From Pedobacter psychrophilus (GTDB lineage: Bacteria > Bacteroidota > Bacteroidia > Sphingobacteriales > Sphingobacteriaceae): a stretch of DNA of 64,000 nucleotides. The stretch is from the NCBI RefSeq assembly GCF_001652725.1, contig NZ_LWHJ01000031.1, forward strand, positions 1 through 64,000, written 5' to 3'. The position numbers were made by a program, and so were the translations under genes. The notes under the pieces were generated by a model that worked only from the letters and a program-made list of their open reading frames with translations, searched no databases and was not told the origin of the DNA. Positions within the stretch are counted from its first letter, which is position 1, and each line of letters begins with the position of its first letter. Below, one piece after another: positions 31,537 through 41,305 of the stretch.

Positions 31537-32487
31537 TTATTTTATCCTATCGGCTAATTCTTTAGAGAATTTTTCTGCTCCTAAATTGTTTAAATGAAAT
31601 TCATCAGCAAAAAGCTGATAATGGTTGTTATAATTATCATCATGAGAATAATCTAAAAAAGTAACATTTGGATAATCTTTGGCTATTATTTCCAATAAAA
31701 TCTTTTCCTTTGATTTAGGTTCTTTTAATATAGTTGGTGAGATAATGACGTATGTTTTGATTTTCAAATCTTTACATCGCTGTAAAAACTCACGATAATA
31801 AACCATTGCTTTTTCATCAATTTTGATGTTTTGTTTTGCCCTTTTCTCGTTATAAATTCTTTGTTGTTCTTTATATTCCTGAAACTGATTTTTAGGAATT
31901 GTTCTCACCAACGGAAAATATCCTCTATCATCCTCTGGTAATTTGTTGGAGAACAAATGATCATATGTAGAAATGAGTAGGGTAGAATTATATGGGTAGG
32001 TTTTGCTAATAAATTTTATGTTCTCAAAATCACTAATTTCTGAGGTGTATTTCTTTAAAAGTGGATGTTCGCCTACGTAAGGAAGCAGGCTAGCTAATTT
32101 TATATATTTTGATTCATTTGGTCCAAGTTCCCAAATGTTAACATCCAGAATGATAATCTTTGGGATTTTTCTTTGTAAAATTACTTCTTGTGCAGCACAA
32201 TAGTAGGGTAAAAACTGTCCATCGCTGCCAGCATTATAAATTGATTTTTGAAGTTTGGTTGATAATATTTCTGAAGAGTAATGATGTAAAGCCCTGGAAC
32301 TTCCAAAAACTAAAATATCTGGAGCTGCCTTGTCTAAAGTATAAGTAGTTTGTGCAAACTGCCCAATTTTTAAGCTGAAGTAAGATTTTTCTAAAGCAAA
32401 TCCAATCAATCTATCGCATAAGAAAAGCAGCGCTATAAATATTGCTAGATTTCTTAAAAATATTTTCAGGCTTAATTTCTCCATCAT
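31537..32487 (-). CDS. SGNH-hydrolase-like acyltransferase component of the exopolysaccharide operon
   Basis: A 316-residue protein with one N-terminal membrane anchor (about 10-28) and a periplasmic SGNH/DHHW-like domain. Block I is VFGSSRALHHY with the candidate nucleophile Ser near residue 63, block II is YNAGSDGQFLPY, and the C-terminal catalytic Asp-His pair is DEFHLNNLGAEKF. It overlaps the stop of the MBOAT gene as TAATG and is the last gene of the operon. MBOAT plus SGNH partners (as in AlgI with AlgJ/AlgX, or DltB with DltD) move acyl groups across the membrane onto a polysaccharide, so O-acylation of the exported polymer is the likely job. Confidence 0.8.
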   Translation of the reverse strand: MMEKLSLKIFLRNLAIFIALLFLCDRLIGFALEKSYFSLKIGQFAQTTYTLDKAAPDILVFGSSRALHHYSSEILSTKLQKSIYNAGSDGQFLPYYCAAQEVILQRKIPKIIILDVNIWELGPNESKYIKLASLLPYVGEHPLLKKYTSEISDFENIKFISKTYPYNSTLLISTYDHLFSNKLPEDDRGYFPLVRTIPKNQFQEYKEQQRIYNEKRAKQNIKIDEKAMVYYREFLQRCKDLKIKTYVIISPTILKEPKSKEKILLEIIAKDYPNVTFLDYSHDDNYNNHYQLFADEFHLNNLGAEKFSKELADRIK

Positions 32488-33914
32488 TAAAACTGAAAGT
32501 AAATAAACTGTCCGCCATTAAAAACCCCGAAAATTAAAATGATAAATAGCAAACCAACTACAGATGCATACCTCACAATTGGGTATTTGTTGTCCATCAT
32601 TTTAAATGATGGTTTAAACTCCATAAAGTATTCTATGGTAAAAAGTAAAATAATAGCAATAACACAATGCCCCATTTGGTTAACTCCGTTTCCTAAAAAT
32701 GGCATTTGCCCAAATGTTTTAAGGTTGCTGATCAATTGAAAGGAATCTGAAAGTGTATTTGCTCTAAAGAAAATCCACGCAAAAGTGACGATTAAAAATA
32801 CAAAAATCCCTTTAAAAAGATTGAAAGTCATTAAACCGAATCGTGGTAATTTATCCTCGAAAACATTTAAAGGTCGCTTTATAATTAAGCCAATAATTTG
32901 ATAAAACCCATGCAAAGCACCCCAGATAATAAAGTTATAGCTTGCTCCATGCCATAAACCACTGATGATAAATACAATAAATAGATTTAAAAATCTTCTG
33001 GATATTTTAACACGATTTCCACCTAATGGAATGTACAAATAATCCCTAAACCAGGTAGAAAGTGAGATATGCCATCTTCCCCAAAATTCTGAGATAGATT
33101 TTGCAAAATAAGGGCGTTTAAAATTGGTCATTAAATCAAAACCCATGGTTCTGGCTGCGCCAATTGCAATATCAGAATAGCCAGAAAAATCGCAATAGAT
33201 TTGTATGGCAAAAAATATAGAGCTTAAAACAACTGTGGAGCCATTGTGGAGTTCTGGATTTGGATAAACGGTATCAACATAAATAGAAAGTCGATCTGCA
33301 ACTACCAGTTTTTTAAAAAATCCCCAGGCCATTTGCTTTAAACCTTCAGACATATTTGCATAAGAAAACTGATGTTTCATGTGCAATTGAGGCAAGATGT
33401 TTTGCGGTCTTTCAATTGGTCCGGCGACTAATTGAGGGTAAAACATCACATACAAACTGTAAATCCCAAAATGTTTTTCTGCTTTTTGGTTACCCCGATA
33501 AACCTCTATAGTATAACTCATTGCCTGGAAAGTGTGAAATGATAAACCAATGGGCAACAAGATATTTAAATAGGGGATATGGTTTTGTAAATTTACGCTG
33601 GTGGCTAAAAAAGAGATGTTATCGTTGATGAAATTATAATATTTGAATATCGCCAAAATGCCGATGTTGGCTATTAAACTACATATTAATAATAATTTAC
33701 GCTTTTTACCGACAGATTTTTCGATGTAAATTCCTGCTAAATAATCTACAATAATGGTAAAACCGAGTATGAGGATATAAACTGGAACAAATGCCATATA
33801 GAAATAGCAACTTGCAGCCAGCAACAAAAACCATCGACTTTTAAATGGTAAAACGTAGTATAAAATGGTTACAATTACAAAAAAGAAAACAAAATCTAGC
33901 GAGTTGAACAGCAT
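32487..33914 (-). CDS. MBOAT family O-acyltransferase (AlgI-like)
   Basis: A 475-residue multi-pass membrane protein of the MBOAT superfamily, closest in layout to AlgI. It has an N-terminal LFNSLDFVFFF helix, the QLVAGPIERPQNILPQ loop at about 150-165, and the region ISEFWGRWHISLSTWFRDYLYIPLGG near 258-283. The catalytic His is in SGLWHGASYNFIIWGALHG near 312-330. It transfers acyl, usually acetyl, groups through the membrane to the SGNH partner encoded next, with which it overlaps by one base. It starts 3 bp after the upstream glycosyltransferase. Confidence 0.9.
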   Translation of the reverse strand: MLFNSLDFVFFFVIVTILYYVLPFKSRWFLLLAASCYFYMAFVPVYILILGFTIIVDYLAGIYIEKSVGKKRKLLLICSLIANIGILAIFKYYNFINDNISFLATSVNLQNHIPYLNILLPIGLSFHTFQAMSYTIEVYRGNQKAEKHFGIYSLYVMFYPQLVAGPIERPQNILPQLHMKHQFSYANMSEGLKQMAWGFFKKLVVADRLSIYVDTVYPNPELHNGSTVVLSSIFFAIQIYCDFSGYSDIAIGAARTMGFDLMTNFKRPYFAKSISEFWGRWHISLSTWFRDYLYIPLGGNRVKISRRFLNLFIVFIISGLWHGASYNFIIWGALHGFYQIIGLIIKRPLNVFEDKLPRFGLMTFNLFKGIFVFLIVTFAWIFFRANTLSDSFQLISNLKTFGQMPFLGNGVNQMGHCVIAIILLFTIEYFMEFKPSFKMMDNKYPIVRYASVVGLLFIILIFGVFNGGQFIYFQF

Positions 33915-33917
33915 AAA

Positions 33918-35018
33918 CTAAGCAAGCGTTTTATATAGTGCTAATGTTTTATCCATTGATTTTTGTAGTGGGAAATCCATTAATCTTATGTTTCCTTTAT
34001 CGATTAATTGTTTCCTTAATTCGCTATCGCCGATTAGTTTTTCTATTTGAAAAATCAAATCTTCCAAATCAAAAGGACTAAAAAAGGCGGCAGCTTCATT
34101 TGCAATTTCTTCAAAGCAATCTGTTTTACTTAATAAAACAGGGCATTGGGCTTTAAAAGCTTCTAAAATAGGTAATCCAAAACCTTCATACAAAGATGGA
34201 TAGATAAAAAGTAAAGCATTTTTGTAGAGATGGTTTAATTGCCCATCGCTAACATTAAAATGTCTTACCTTATCATTCAGCTTTAAGCGATTGATGATTT
34301 CTACATCTGCACCTTCTAAATTTCCTCCTCCAGATAAAACCAGTTGTATATCCGAGTTTTTCTTTGAGATTTCTGCGAAGGCATCTAATAACAAATAGAA
34401 ATTTTTATAACCGCCTCTATCGCCAATAAAAAGTAAATAATTTTTTGGTAGGTTTTTTATTTCTTCAAAAAACAAAGGCGTTTCTAAATCAATTCCATGA
34501 TAGATTACTTCTACTTTCTTTTCATCAACGGGCAAATAGGTCAGTAAATCTCTTTTTGTAGTTTCAGAAATGGCAATAATTTTATCGGCTCTATCGGCAT
34601 TTATTCTTTTATAGCTTGTTAAAGGGTCTTTAACCCAAAAATACTGTGGCAAACGTTCATGCGTCATATCATGAATGGTGGTTACCATTGGTTTTTTGAG
34701 CTTATTAATGAAATACGGCTCGTAATAAGTGGGATGGAAAATATCGAAATTGTTTTGATTGAGCAGGTGTTTGCAATACAATTCGTTTAGTTTAAAGGTT
34801 CTAAAACCATATTCAGATTTTAGAAAAAAATCGGCTAGAGCAGTATTTAAAATTTGCTTTTCGTCTTTGATATAATAGTTTTTAGAATTTGCTACGCCTA
34901 ATAGATATTCAAATTCTGGGTTTTGTTTTATGGCATTAATAATATTGGCAAAATAACGGCTTATGCCTCCAAATTTTTGGGTGGTAAATTTTTGATGGTC
35001 AAAAAAGATTTTTGGCAT
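33918..35018 (-). CDS. Glycosyltransferase family 4 protein
   Basis: A 366-residue GT-B fold enzyme. The N-terminal acceptor domain begins FFDHQKFTTQKFGGISRYFANI, a common opening for GT4 mannosyl- or rhamnosyl-type transferases. The C-terminal donor domain has LLFIGDRGGYKNF and the E-x7-E signature YEGFGLPILEAF (about 278-290). It acts on the cytosolic face of the membrane, adding a sugar from an activated nucleotide donor to the growing repeat unit. The exact sugar is not readable. It is flanked by another glycosyltransferase (2-bp gap) and the MBOAT gene (3-bp gap). Confidence 0.88.
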   Translation of the reverse strand: MPKIFFDHQKFTTQKFGGISRYFANIINAIKQNPEFEYLLGVANSKNYYIKDEKQILNTALADFFLKSEYGFRTFKLNELYCKHLLNQNNFDIFHPTYYEPYFINKLKKPMVTTIHDMTHERLPQYFWVKDPLTSYKRINADRADKIIAISETTKRDLLTYLPVDEKKVEVIYHGIDLETPLFFEEIKNLPKNYLLFIGDRGGYKNFYLLLDAFAEISKKNSDIQLVLSGGGNLEGADVEIINRLKLNDKVRHFNVSDGQLNHLYKNALLFIYPSLYEGFGLPILEAFKAQCPVLLSKTDCFEEIANEAAAFFSPFDLEDLIFQIEKLIGDSELRKQLIDKGNIRLMDFPLQKSMDKTLALYKTLA

Positions 35019-35020
35019 AA

Positions 35021-36229
35021 TTAATCTTCCTTCTTTTCTAAATGTTTTTGCAAGATATTAGAAAATTCATCTAATCTTTTATCCCATGTATTATCCTTTG
35101 CAGCTTTTAACCTCAAATTTTGTTTTTCCTGGTTATCATTAAGCAAGGCATCATTTATCGCATTAGAAAATTCATCCGCAGTTTTGCAATAGGGAACTGT
35201 TCCATTTGTAAATTCATCAAGATCTATATTAAAATCTGTTGAGATTACGGGTTTTCCGCTTCCTAAATATTCAAAAAGCTTTAACGGAAATATATTATGG
35301 CTCACACTATCCTTTTTAAATGGAATAATGGCAACATCAAATCCTTTTAAAACAGATGGCATCAACTTGTAAGGTACCTGTTCAATCAAATAAAGATTCG
35401 GGGTTTCTTTTTTTATCTTCTTAAGATATTCTGCTTCAATTGGGCCAACAAAAACGAAGCTTTTATCGCTATTCAATTTCATTACCTTTTCTAACATTCG
35501 GTAATCAATACGCCTTTCAATATTTCCGAAATAACCAATTATTGGCTTTTTTATATCAAGAATATTTGGATGGATTTCTGTTGTTTCAGAGTTTGCTTTT
35601 TCGCTGTGTTCAAAATCTGCAGCGTTTGGCACAAAAAAAGTATAAGGATGTTGTTCTAATTTATTTTTATACAATTCTTTACTGGTGCAAATCACCAGAT
35701 CAGCATTTTTTAAAATAATTTCTTCAGATAAATGCCCATGTTTTGCATCATAATCTTCTATAATTGGATCTACACAGTGATAAACGTTTAGCTTGGCATT
35801 TAACAATGTCCCAATATTTGGATAATGAATATTAAAAGAATTGATGAAGATGAAATCTTTAATCTTATATTTTTTCTTGATTTTTTCTATCCGCTTTACT
35901 ATTAAACTTTCGTTATAACTCAAAAGCTTTCTATACAGAGAACCTTCTGGTATAAAGTTGATAGATAAAAGAACGGGAGTAATTAAAATATGAAGATTTG
36001 GAGTTTCAGTTGCTAATAAACCATCAGAAGAAGCGGTAAATAAATCTCTCTTTTTTTTAAATTCCGGAGAAGTTTTTAACCGATAATAATCTTTAATCGT
36101 TGCTGGGTATTCGATATAAAAAACAGTGTTATTTTTTGAGAGATATTTGGCTACTGTAAAACCTGTAGATTCTATTGGAGCATCATATTTTGCATTGCTT
36201 AAGATAAATACAAAAGTGTTTTCCAGCAT
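35021..36229 (-). CDS. GT4-like (GT-B fold) glycosyltransferase
   Basis: A 402-residue GT-B glycosyltransferase. The N-terminal half has VFILSNAKYDAPIESTGFTVAKYLSKNNTVFYIE and a conserved YHCVDPIIEDY. The C-terminal donor half has IGYFGNIERRIDYRMLEKV, VGPIEAEYLKK and a sugar-nucleotide-binding stretch PLKLFEYLGSGKPVISTDFN that fits the E-x-x-A/G-GKPV form of GT4. It resembles transferases common in Bacteroidota exopolysaccharide loci. It is preceded by a 71-bp gap, the widest inside the operon, after the Wzy-like gene. Confidence 0.85.
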   Translation of the reverse strand: MLENTFVFILSNAKYDAPIESTGFTVAKYLSKNNTVFYIEYPATIKDYYRLKTSPEFKKKRDLFTASSDGLLATETPNLHILITPVLLSINFIPEGSLYRKLLSYNESLIVKRIEKIKKKYKIKDFIFINSFNIHYPNIGTLLNAKLNVYHCVDPIIEDYDAKHGHLSEEIILKNADLVICTSKELYKNKLEQHPYTFFVPNAADFEHSEKANSETTEIHPNILDIKKPIIGYFGNIERRIDYRMLEKVMKLNSDKSFVFVGPIEAEYLKKIKKETPNLYLIEQVPYKLMPSVLKGFDVAIIPFKKDSVSHNIFPLKLFEYLGSGKPVISTDFNIDLDEFTNGTVPYCKTADEFSNAINDALLNDNQEKQNLRLKAAKDNTWDKRLDEFSNILQKHLEKKED

Positions 36230-36300
36230 CTAATTTTATTAATTATTAAAGATTAACGTTCCCAAAATAAACAATTAGAAATCAATAATAAAAACAATGT

Positions 36301-37794
36301 TTAAACCACCCTGTAATCTATTATTTTTTTCTTTTCTTCTTTCACGATAGTTGGTGAAGCTTCTTGTTTTCTATCATCAAATATTTTAGTTAAGGTGATG
36401 ATTGCCAACACTAAATAAAAATAAATACTCAATGGATACTGAACTATGGATTCCTGAGGATAATTGGCCAGTGAAAAGGCGAAAACTATCAATATCATTG
36501 ATAAACAAATTGCCTTTAATTCTGGATCTCTTATGGTGAAAAAGTTTTTAATCCCAACATAAAGACTAGTAAACATGATACTACATATCAATAATAAGCC
36601 AACCCATCCTAATTCCATTGCAACACGTACATAACCACTATCAGGGGGAAATTGCGCTAAAAAAGAATTTGGTGCAAATCGAGCTCCCCAAATACCAGAA
36701 CCGCCTAAACCACCACCAAATGGATGAGTTTGTATAAAAGGCTGCACCTTTTTTTGATTTAATTTACGCACATTATAAGAAGCATCTTGATTTGGCCTAA
36801 AAGCAGTTTGAAAACGAGCTAGTGTTGAATTAGATGTTGGAGCGTTAATTAATATTAAAAAAACGATGGTTAAAGGAATGGTTGCCGTAATTAAATATCT
36901 GTTCAATTTTAAGACTACTAACATTAAAAATGCAGCTGGTACTAAAATATATGCCGATCTGGTACCAGAATAGGTCATCACGGTTAAAAAGAGAATAGCC
37001 ATTGCACCCAAAGCTACTTTCCATTTAGTTTTAAAAGGTCCTGTTAATAATCCAATACATAATAACGCAGCCGCAGCCATATTGTAAGAAAATGCTACAG
37101 GATCAGAAAATATGGCGTTCTTTCTCCAACGTCCATCAATAAAGTTTAAGTTGATGTATAATTGATCATATTGATTCTTTTGCTCAAAAGCAAAAAATCC
37201 GAAATACTCCTGTTTAATAGCCCACAAAGCTGCAAATACGGATAACGACAGCCAAAAAATTAAAATGGTTCTCAAAAACTTCACATTATTAATGTAGTAG
37301 GTGAAGATGTAATAGGAAAGCATAACCAATGCAACACTTCTAATGGTGTAAAGCCATGCTAATTTTGATGCTGCTACAGGATTAAAAACTTGCAATAAAT
37401 TATACCCAATCCAAATTATTAGAACATACGAAATAGGATTTTTAAATATCCAATAGTTACGATTGTATTTTTGCTTGATAAAAAACGCAAAGATTAAAAC
37501 CACCAACATACCATCCATCAATGTTCCTAAAGGAAATGTTGTGGTAACTAATGTAATTAAAAAGATGATGAAATATGAACCAAACATTAAGGCTAGTACA
37601 GCAAATTTGGGCTCTTTAATTACTATATAAATAAATACGATAGCAAAAGAAAAAAGAAGGGGTAACAATCCATATTTAAAGCCATAATTTGTGAAAACAA
37701 AAGCACTAATTATTGATAGCAAAATCATGATGATCAATGCTATTGGCAATTTTGATTTATCGTAACTTTCTGATTGAATTTCTAAATTTTCCAT
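36301..37794 (-). CDS. O-antigen ligase/Wzy polymerase-like membrane protein
   Basis: A 497-residue membrane protein with 10-12 predicted helices. It has the Wzy_C/O-antigen-ligase pattern: a large periplasmic loop at about 320-395 with QTHPFGGGLGGSGIWG and PPDSGYVRVAMELGWVGLLL, the latter being the H-x-x-F/Y...G-WVG block that marks ligases and polymerases. It would join undecaprenyl-linked oligosaccharides or ligate glycan to an acceptor on the periplasmic side. The start overlaps the stop of the newly described 43-residue gene as TAATG. Whether it polymerises or ligates cannot be decided by sequence alone. Confidence 0.82.
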   Translation of the reverse strand: MENLEIQSESYDKSKLPIALIIMILLSIISAFVFTNYGFKYGLLPLLFSFAIVFIYIVIKEPKFAVLALMFGSYFIIFLITLVTTTFPLGTLMDGMLVVLIFAFFIKQKYNRNYWIFKNPISYVLIIWIGYNLLQVFNPVAASKLAWLYTIRSVALVMLSYYIFTYYINNVKFLRTILIFWLSLSVFAALWAIKQEYFGFFAFEQKNQYDQLYINLNFIDGRWRKNAIFSDPVAFSYNMAAAALLCIGLLTGPFKTKWKVALGAMAILFLTVMTYSGTRSAYILVPAAFLMLVVLKLNRYLITATIPLTIVFLILINAPTSNSTLARFQTAFRPNQDASYNVRKLNQKKVQPFIQTHPFGGGLGGSGIWGARFAPNSFLAQFPPDSGYVRVAMELGWVGLLLICSIMFTSLYVGIKNFFTIRDPELKAICLSMILIVFAFSLANYPQESIVQYPLSIYFYLVLAIITLTKIFDDRKQEASPTIVKEEKKKIIDYRVV

Positions 37795-37925
37795 TAAAAG
37801 AACACGATTTTAAAAGCGAAAAAATATACGAGAACAGCACAAATAATGATAGCTAACGTTCTTTTAAAACGAATTAAGTTAGCTTCATTTCTTTCTTTAA
37901 CCGTACCTGTTGGATCTATTCTCAT
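37794..37925 (-). CDS. 43-residue single-pass membrane protein in the exopolysaccharide operon
   Basis: A short ORF between the GT2 and Wzy-like genes encodes a polar N-terminus (MRIDPTGTVKERNEANLIRF), two basic residues, and one hydrophobic helix (residues 24-43, starting TLAIIICAVLVYFF). It starts 11 bp after the GT2 stop, and its stop overlaps the next ATG as TAATG, like two other junctions in this operon. Tight packing on both sides and a sensible topology argue that it is a real gene. It may be a small accessory subunit of the GT2 or the Wzy-like protein. No family name is known to me. Confidence 0.6.
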   Translation of the reverse strand: MRIDPTGTVKERNEANLIRFKRTLAIIICAVLVYFFAFKIVFF

Positions 37926-37936
37926 TTTAAATGTAA

Positions 37937-39103
37937 TTAATCTATAATTTCTTGATGCTTAGTTGCTACCGATATTTTGTTTGCTGATCTTATTTTTGTC
38001 AACGACAAAACCTGGTAAAACATAAATTTTGGTATTCCTATTAAAGCATTATAAATTCTTTTATCAGCTTTACTTTTTGATAAAGCCAATAAAAAACTGG
38101 CTATAAAAAGCACAAATCCTAAAAGCCAAATCATATAATTTAATCCTAAAATTATATTGATAAACATTGCAAAAACAGATAGTAGCAAAAACACAAATAG
38201 GGGAGGTCTTATTAAAACAAAACCAAAAATAAATTGGTTTAGCGATGGTGTTGAAATTCCCCTGTTTATTAATCCAAATCCATAGCTAAAATATTTAAAC
38301 CAGGTATTTATCCATCGTGATCTTTGTTTTACCAATTGATCTTTGTTGGATGTTTTTTGATCATAAACTATTGCTTTGGTATTAAATGCTATTCTAATAT
38401 TTTGTTTTACCATCCAGTTTTGTAAAACTTTATCAAAACCTGCACCGCTTACTTTATTGTTTTTTAAAAAATCTTGATAAAGATTAGCCTTAAAAGCCAT
38501 TCCTGATCCTGCTAATGTTGCTGATGAGCCACTTTTAAATAATAACTCTCCATCATAATAATGGTAGTAAATATCCCTGGCTGCATCTAAACAAGCATAA
38601 GTGGTGTCCAAATTTTTAGCTTCCCTTATTCCTTGTACTGCTTTAAAACCAGCTGCAAAAGTTTTATTTAACTCTTCGAGGTAATGTTTGTCAACTATAT
38701 TATCACTATCAATTATCGTTATGATATCATGTTTGCGAATAAAATGTTGGGTTGCATATTCATGAGAGCCCGTATTGCTGGCAATAATTTGAACTGGTTT
38801 TAAAACCTTAATCCTTTCATCCTCAAAAATCAAAGACGTTATGTCACAATCATCCGCAATTAAATAAACAATAAAGTTTTGATTGCTTTGATTTAGAATG
38901 GAATCTACAACACTTTTAAGTTGAAAAGTTTGCTGGTAAGCAGTAATGATAACCGCAAAATCAAACTCTTTTTTTTCTTTATCAATATACAAAGAACGCT
39001 TTTGAAACTTACTAAAAACAAATAAAGCAATAGGGAAAAATAGGTGGAATCCGATAAGGATTTGTAAAACCAACCAACTGATCTCTATTGCTTCTTTTAT
39101 CAT
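37937..39103 (-). CDS. Processive-type membrane glycosyltransferase, family 2
   Basis: A 388-residue GT-A enzyme with one N-terminal helix (about 8-30) and three or four C-terminal helices (about 285-345). Catalytic motifs are FAVIITAYQQ, DDCD, DSDN at 132-135 and QRSRW at 260-264, the Q-x-x-RW signature of processive beta-glycosyltransferases such as cellulose, curdlan and hyaluronan synthases. It begins directly after the stop of the Wzc-like gene. Polymer synthesis coupled to membrane passage is likely, which could explain why the operon lacks a Wzx flippase. Transfer of a single sugar is the alternative. Confidence 0.85.
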   Translation of the reverse strand: MIKEAIEISWLVLQILIGFHLFFPIALFVFSKFQKRSLYIDKEKKEFDFAVIITAYQQTFQLKSVVDSILNQSNQNFIVYLIADDCDITSLIFEDERIKVLKPVQIIASNTGSHEYATQHFIRKHDIITIIDSDNIVDKHYLEELNKTFAAGFKAVQGIREAKNLDTTYACLDAARDIYYHYYDGELLFKSGSSATLAGSGMAFKANLYQDFLKNNKVSGAGFDKVLQNWMVKQNIRIAFNTKAIVYDQKTSNKDQLVKQRSRWINTWFKYFSYGFGLINRGISTPSLNQFIFGFVLIRPPLFVFLLLSVFAMFINIILGLNYMIWLLGFVLFIASFLLALSKSKADKRIYNALIGIPKFMFYQVLSLTKIRSANKISVATKHQEIID

Positions 39104-41305
39104 TTATTCTATAAAGTTAGCATTAAAATTACTTTCATTCTTAATCTTAGTTTCTGCCGATACTTTATTAATTACCCATCCAATAAACTGTCCGTTTAAT
39201 CCTTTAAGGTAATTGATATGTTGCTTTTTACCAGTTGTTAAACTTTGGTTTGCTTCAAAAACACCCATTACTTTATCAGAAATGGAGTTCCATTCTTTAG
39301 CTTTACTTAAAGTTTCTAAAGATGGAGTTTCAATTAATATCACATCAAACTCTGATCTTAACTGATCAAAACGTCTGTTTACAGTCTCTTCATCAGCAAT
39401 CTCGAATAAAGATTTGTCCTCACCTTTATTTCCCATTACCATTATACCTGCACTAAATTCTGCAGAGCCCAAATTTCCTGTTTTAAGAAAGTCTTCAATA
39501 AAAAATTTAGAGTTAGAATTTTCTGTAATACTTGGATGATCAAAATTACCATCAATTAATAATACTTTTTTACTAATTACTACATAAGAATAAGCAATAC
39601 AAGCCACTAAAAGAGTTTTACCTTCACTATTATTCATACTAGTGATGTTTAAAACCTGACCTTTGGTTTGAGCTGACATTGGCGTTAACTCTCTACTAAT
39701 CTCATACCTTGCAGATCTCAATTGTTTTTTAAGCTCCTGCATTTCTGGGTTAGAATGTAAATTACTCCAAATTTCCTTAAGCGCTAAACTTGCAGAATTA
39801 ACACGGTTAATTTTTCCTAATACTGGAATTTCTGTAACCTGTGCAAGTTCTCTTGGCGTACCAATCTTATTATCAAAATAGAAAATGATAAAGAAAACCA
39901 ATAAACAAAATACAAAACTGATGATACCACTTAAGATAATTAAAAGCATCTTTTTAGAAGGAAGCTCTACACCAGGGTTGGCCACTTGAACCTGTCTTAA
40001 CCTTGATGTTAAACTAGCATCTAAACTGGCATCATTATATTTGTCTAGAATATCTAAATATTCACTACTAGCAATATCAATTTTACGTTCTAAAGATTGA
40101 ATTACAGCTTCATGAGGTACCAATTTATCAAATCGGTTATTCATATCTGCTAATTCACGCTTTAATAAATTTAAGCTGTATCTTGCGATATCATAATCTA
40201 CCTGTAGTCCTAATTTTTTAACTATTAGATCTCTTTTTTGGTTTAATGGATTATCAATATACTTATCAGAAGCGGTAAGTATCTGTTTGTTCATTACATC
40301 CATTAAAGAATCTATAGATGATTTATAAGTTTCCTCAAACCCACTTTGAACATATTTTTCAGTAACAAGTGCAAGCTCTTTTTTAGTCTGAACCAAAGCC
40401 TGATTTATTTTGGTTAACGAAGCTTCAAAATATCTTCTTTGATTTGGATCAAAGTTTTTATCGATGTTTGATATGGTACCTTTTAAAGAAACAATATCTT
40501 TTTCAGCTTCTTGCTTACGTCTTTCATATTCTGCAGAAAGTTCATACATCTTCCTCGATTGTTCTTGCAAGTTGATGATCCTGTTCTTGATTTTGTATTC
40601 CTTTAAAGCTTGCACATTTTTATTAAGAGTGTCACTTTTAACTTTTGCTTTCTCTGATAAAAATCTAACCGCTTTATTTTGATTTTCCTTTAAAATAGAA
40701 GTGTAATAGATTACAAACTCAGTACATTCTTTATTAACTACAAATGCTGATAATTCTGGGCTTTCAGATGTATATCTTACCGAGATGAAATCACTAGTTT
40801 CTAATCTATCTGCAGTTAAATTATTTAAGATGCTTTCTGATGTATAATCCATAGATTCTAACATCTCATAAAGTTCTTTGTCCTCAGTGTCAAACCTGTT
40901 AATGGTTTCTCTGTTAGAAAATTTCCTTTTATAATTATTTAAAAGTTTTCTTCTTTCCACCTCAGATAAGTCTTTAATCTTACTGCTCCATTCTCTAAAA
41001 GGTTTTTCAGAAGTAAGATCATGAATCATTAATTGGTAAGAAACCATATTAACAATTTTCTGCAACTTCATAATCTCAATTAAGTTAGAGAATTCTCTGA
41101 TTACACTACTTTCCTGCTTATCCGCAGTATTTGATAAAACCTGTGTTTCATCCACAATACCAGTTGCAATTTGCCCTTCTGCCACATATTGATCTTCCAG
41201 GTTTCTTACCAAGAAAAATGCAATAATAATGGTGATAATAGGCACTGAGACTATTACGAACCTGTATTTATAAAGTAGTTTATAAAATTTCTTTAATTCT
41301 TCCAT
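39104..41305 (-). CDS. Wzc-like polysaccharide co-polymerase with divergent ATPase domain
   Basis: A 733-residue inner-membrane protein. It has helix 1 at about 17-35, a long periplasmic Wzz region with coiled coils (about 200-430), helix 2 at about 453-476, and a cytosolic BY-kinase-like domain (about 530-715). Walker A is TSMNNSEGKTLL, Walker A' is VLLIDGNFDHP and Walker B is VILIETPSL with Glu in place of the usual Asp. The C-terminus (GWVINKVSAETKIKNES...) carries no tyrosine cluster, so autophosphorylation as in Wzc or CapB is doubtful. It would still set chain length and bridge the inner membrane to an outer-membrane channel. The upstream gene overlaps it by one base. Confidence 0.88.
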   Translation of the reverse strand: MEELKKFYKLLYKYRFVIVSVPIITIIIAFFLVRNLEDQYVAEGQIATGIVDETQVLSNTADKQESSVIREFSNLIEIMKLQKIVNMVSYQLMIHDLTSEKPFREWSSKIKDLSEVERRKLLNNYKRKFSNRETINRFDTEDKELYEMLESMDYTSESILNNLTADRLETSDFISVRYTSESPELSAFVVNKECTEFVIYYTSILKENQNKAVRFLSEKAKVKSDTLNKNVQALKEYKIKNRIINLQEQSRKMYELSAEYERRKQEAEKDIVSLKGTISNIDKNFDPNQRRYFEASLTKINQALVQTKKELALVTEKYVQSGFEETYKSSIDSLMDVMNKQILTASDKYIDNPLNQKRDLIVKKLGLQVDYDIARYSLNLLKRELADMNNRFDKLVPHEAVIQSLERKIDIASSEYLDILDKYNDASLDASLTSRLRQVQVANPGVELPSKKMLLIILSGIISFVFCLLVFFIIFYFDNKIGTPRELAQVTEIPVLGKINRVNSASLALKEIWSNLHSNPEMQELKKQLRSARYEISRELTPMSAQTKGQVLNITSMNNSEGKTLLVACIAYSYVVISKKVLLIDGNFDHPSITENSNSKFFIEDFLKTGNLGSAEFSAGIMVMGNKGEDKSLFEIADEETVNRRFDQLRSEFDVILIETPSLETLSKAKEWNSISDKVMGVFEANQSLTTGKKQHINYLKGLNGQFIGWVINKVSAETKIKNESNFNANFIE

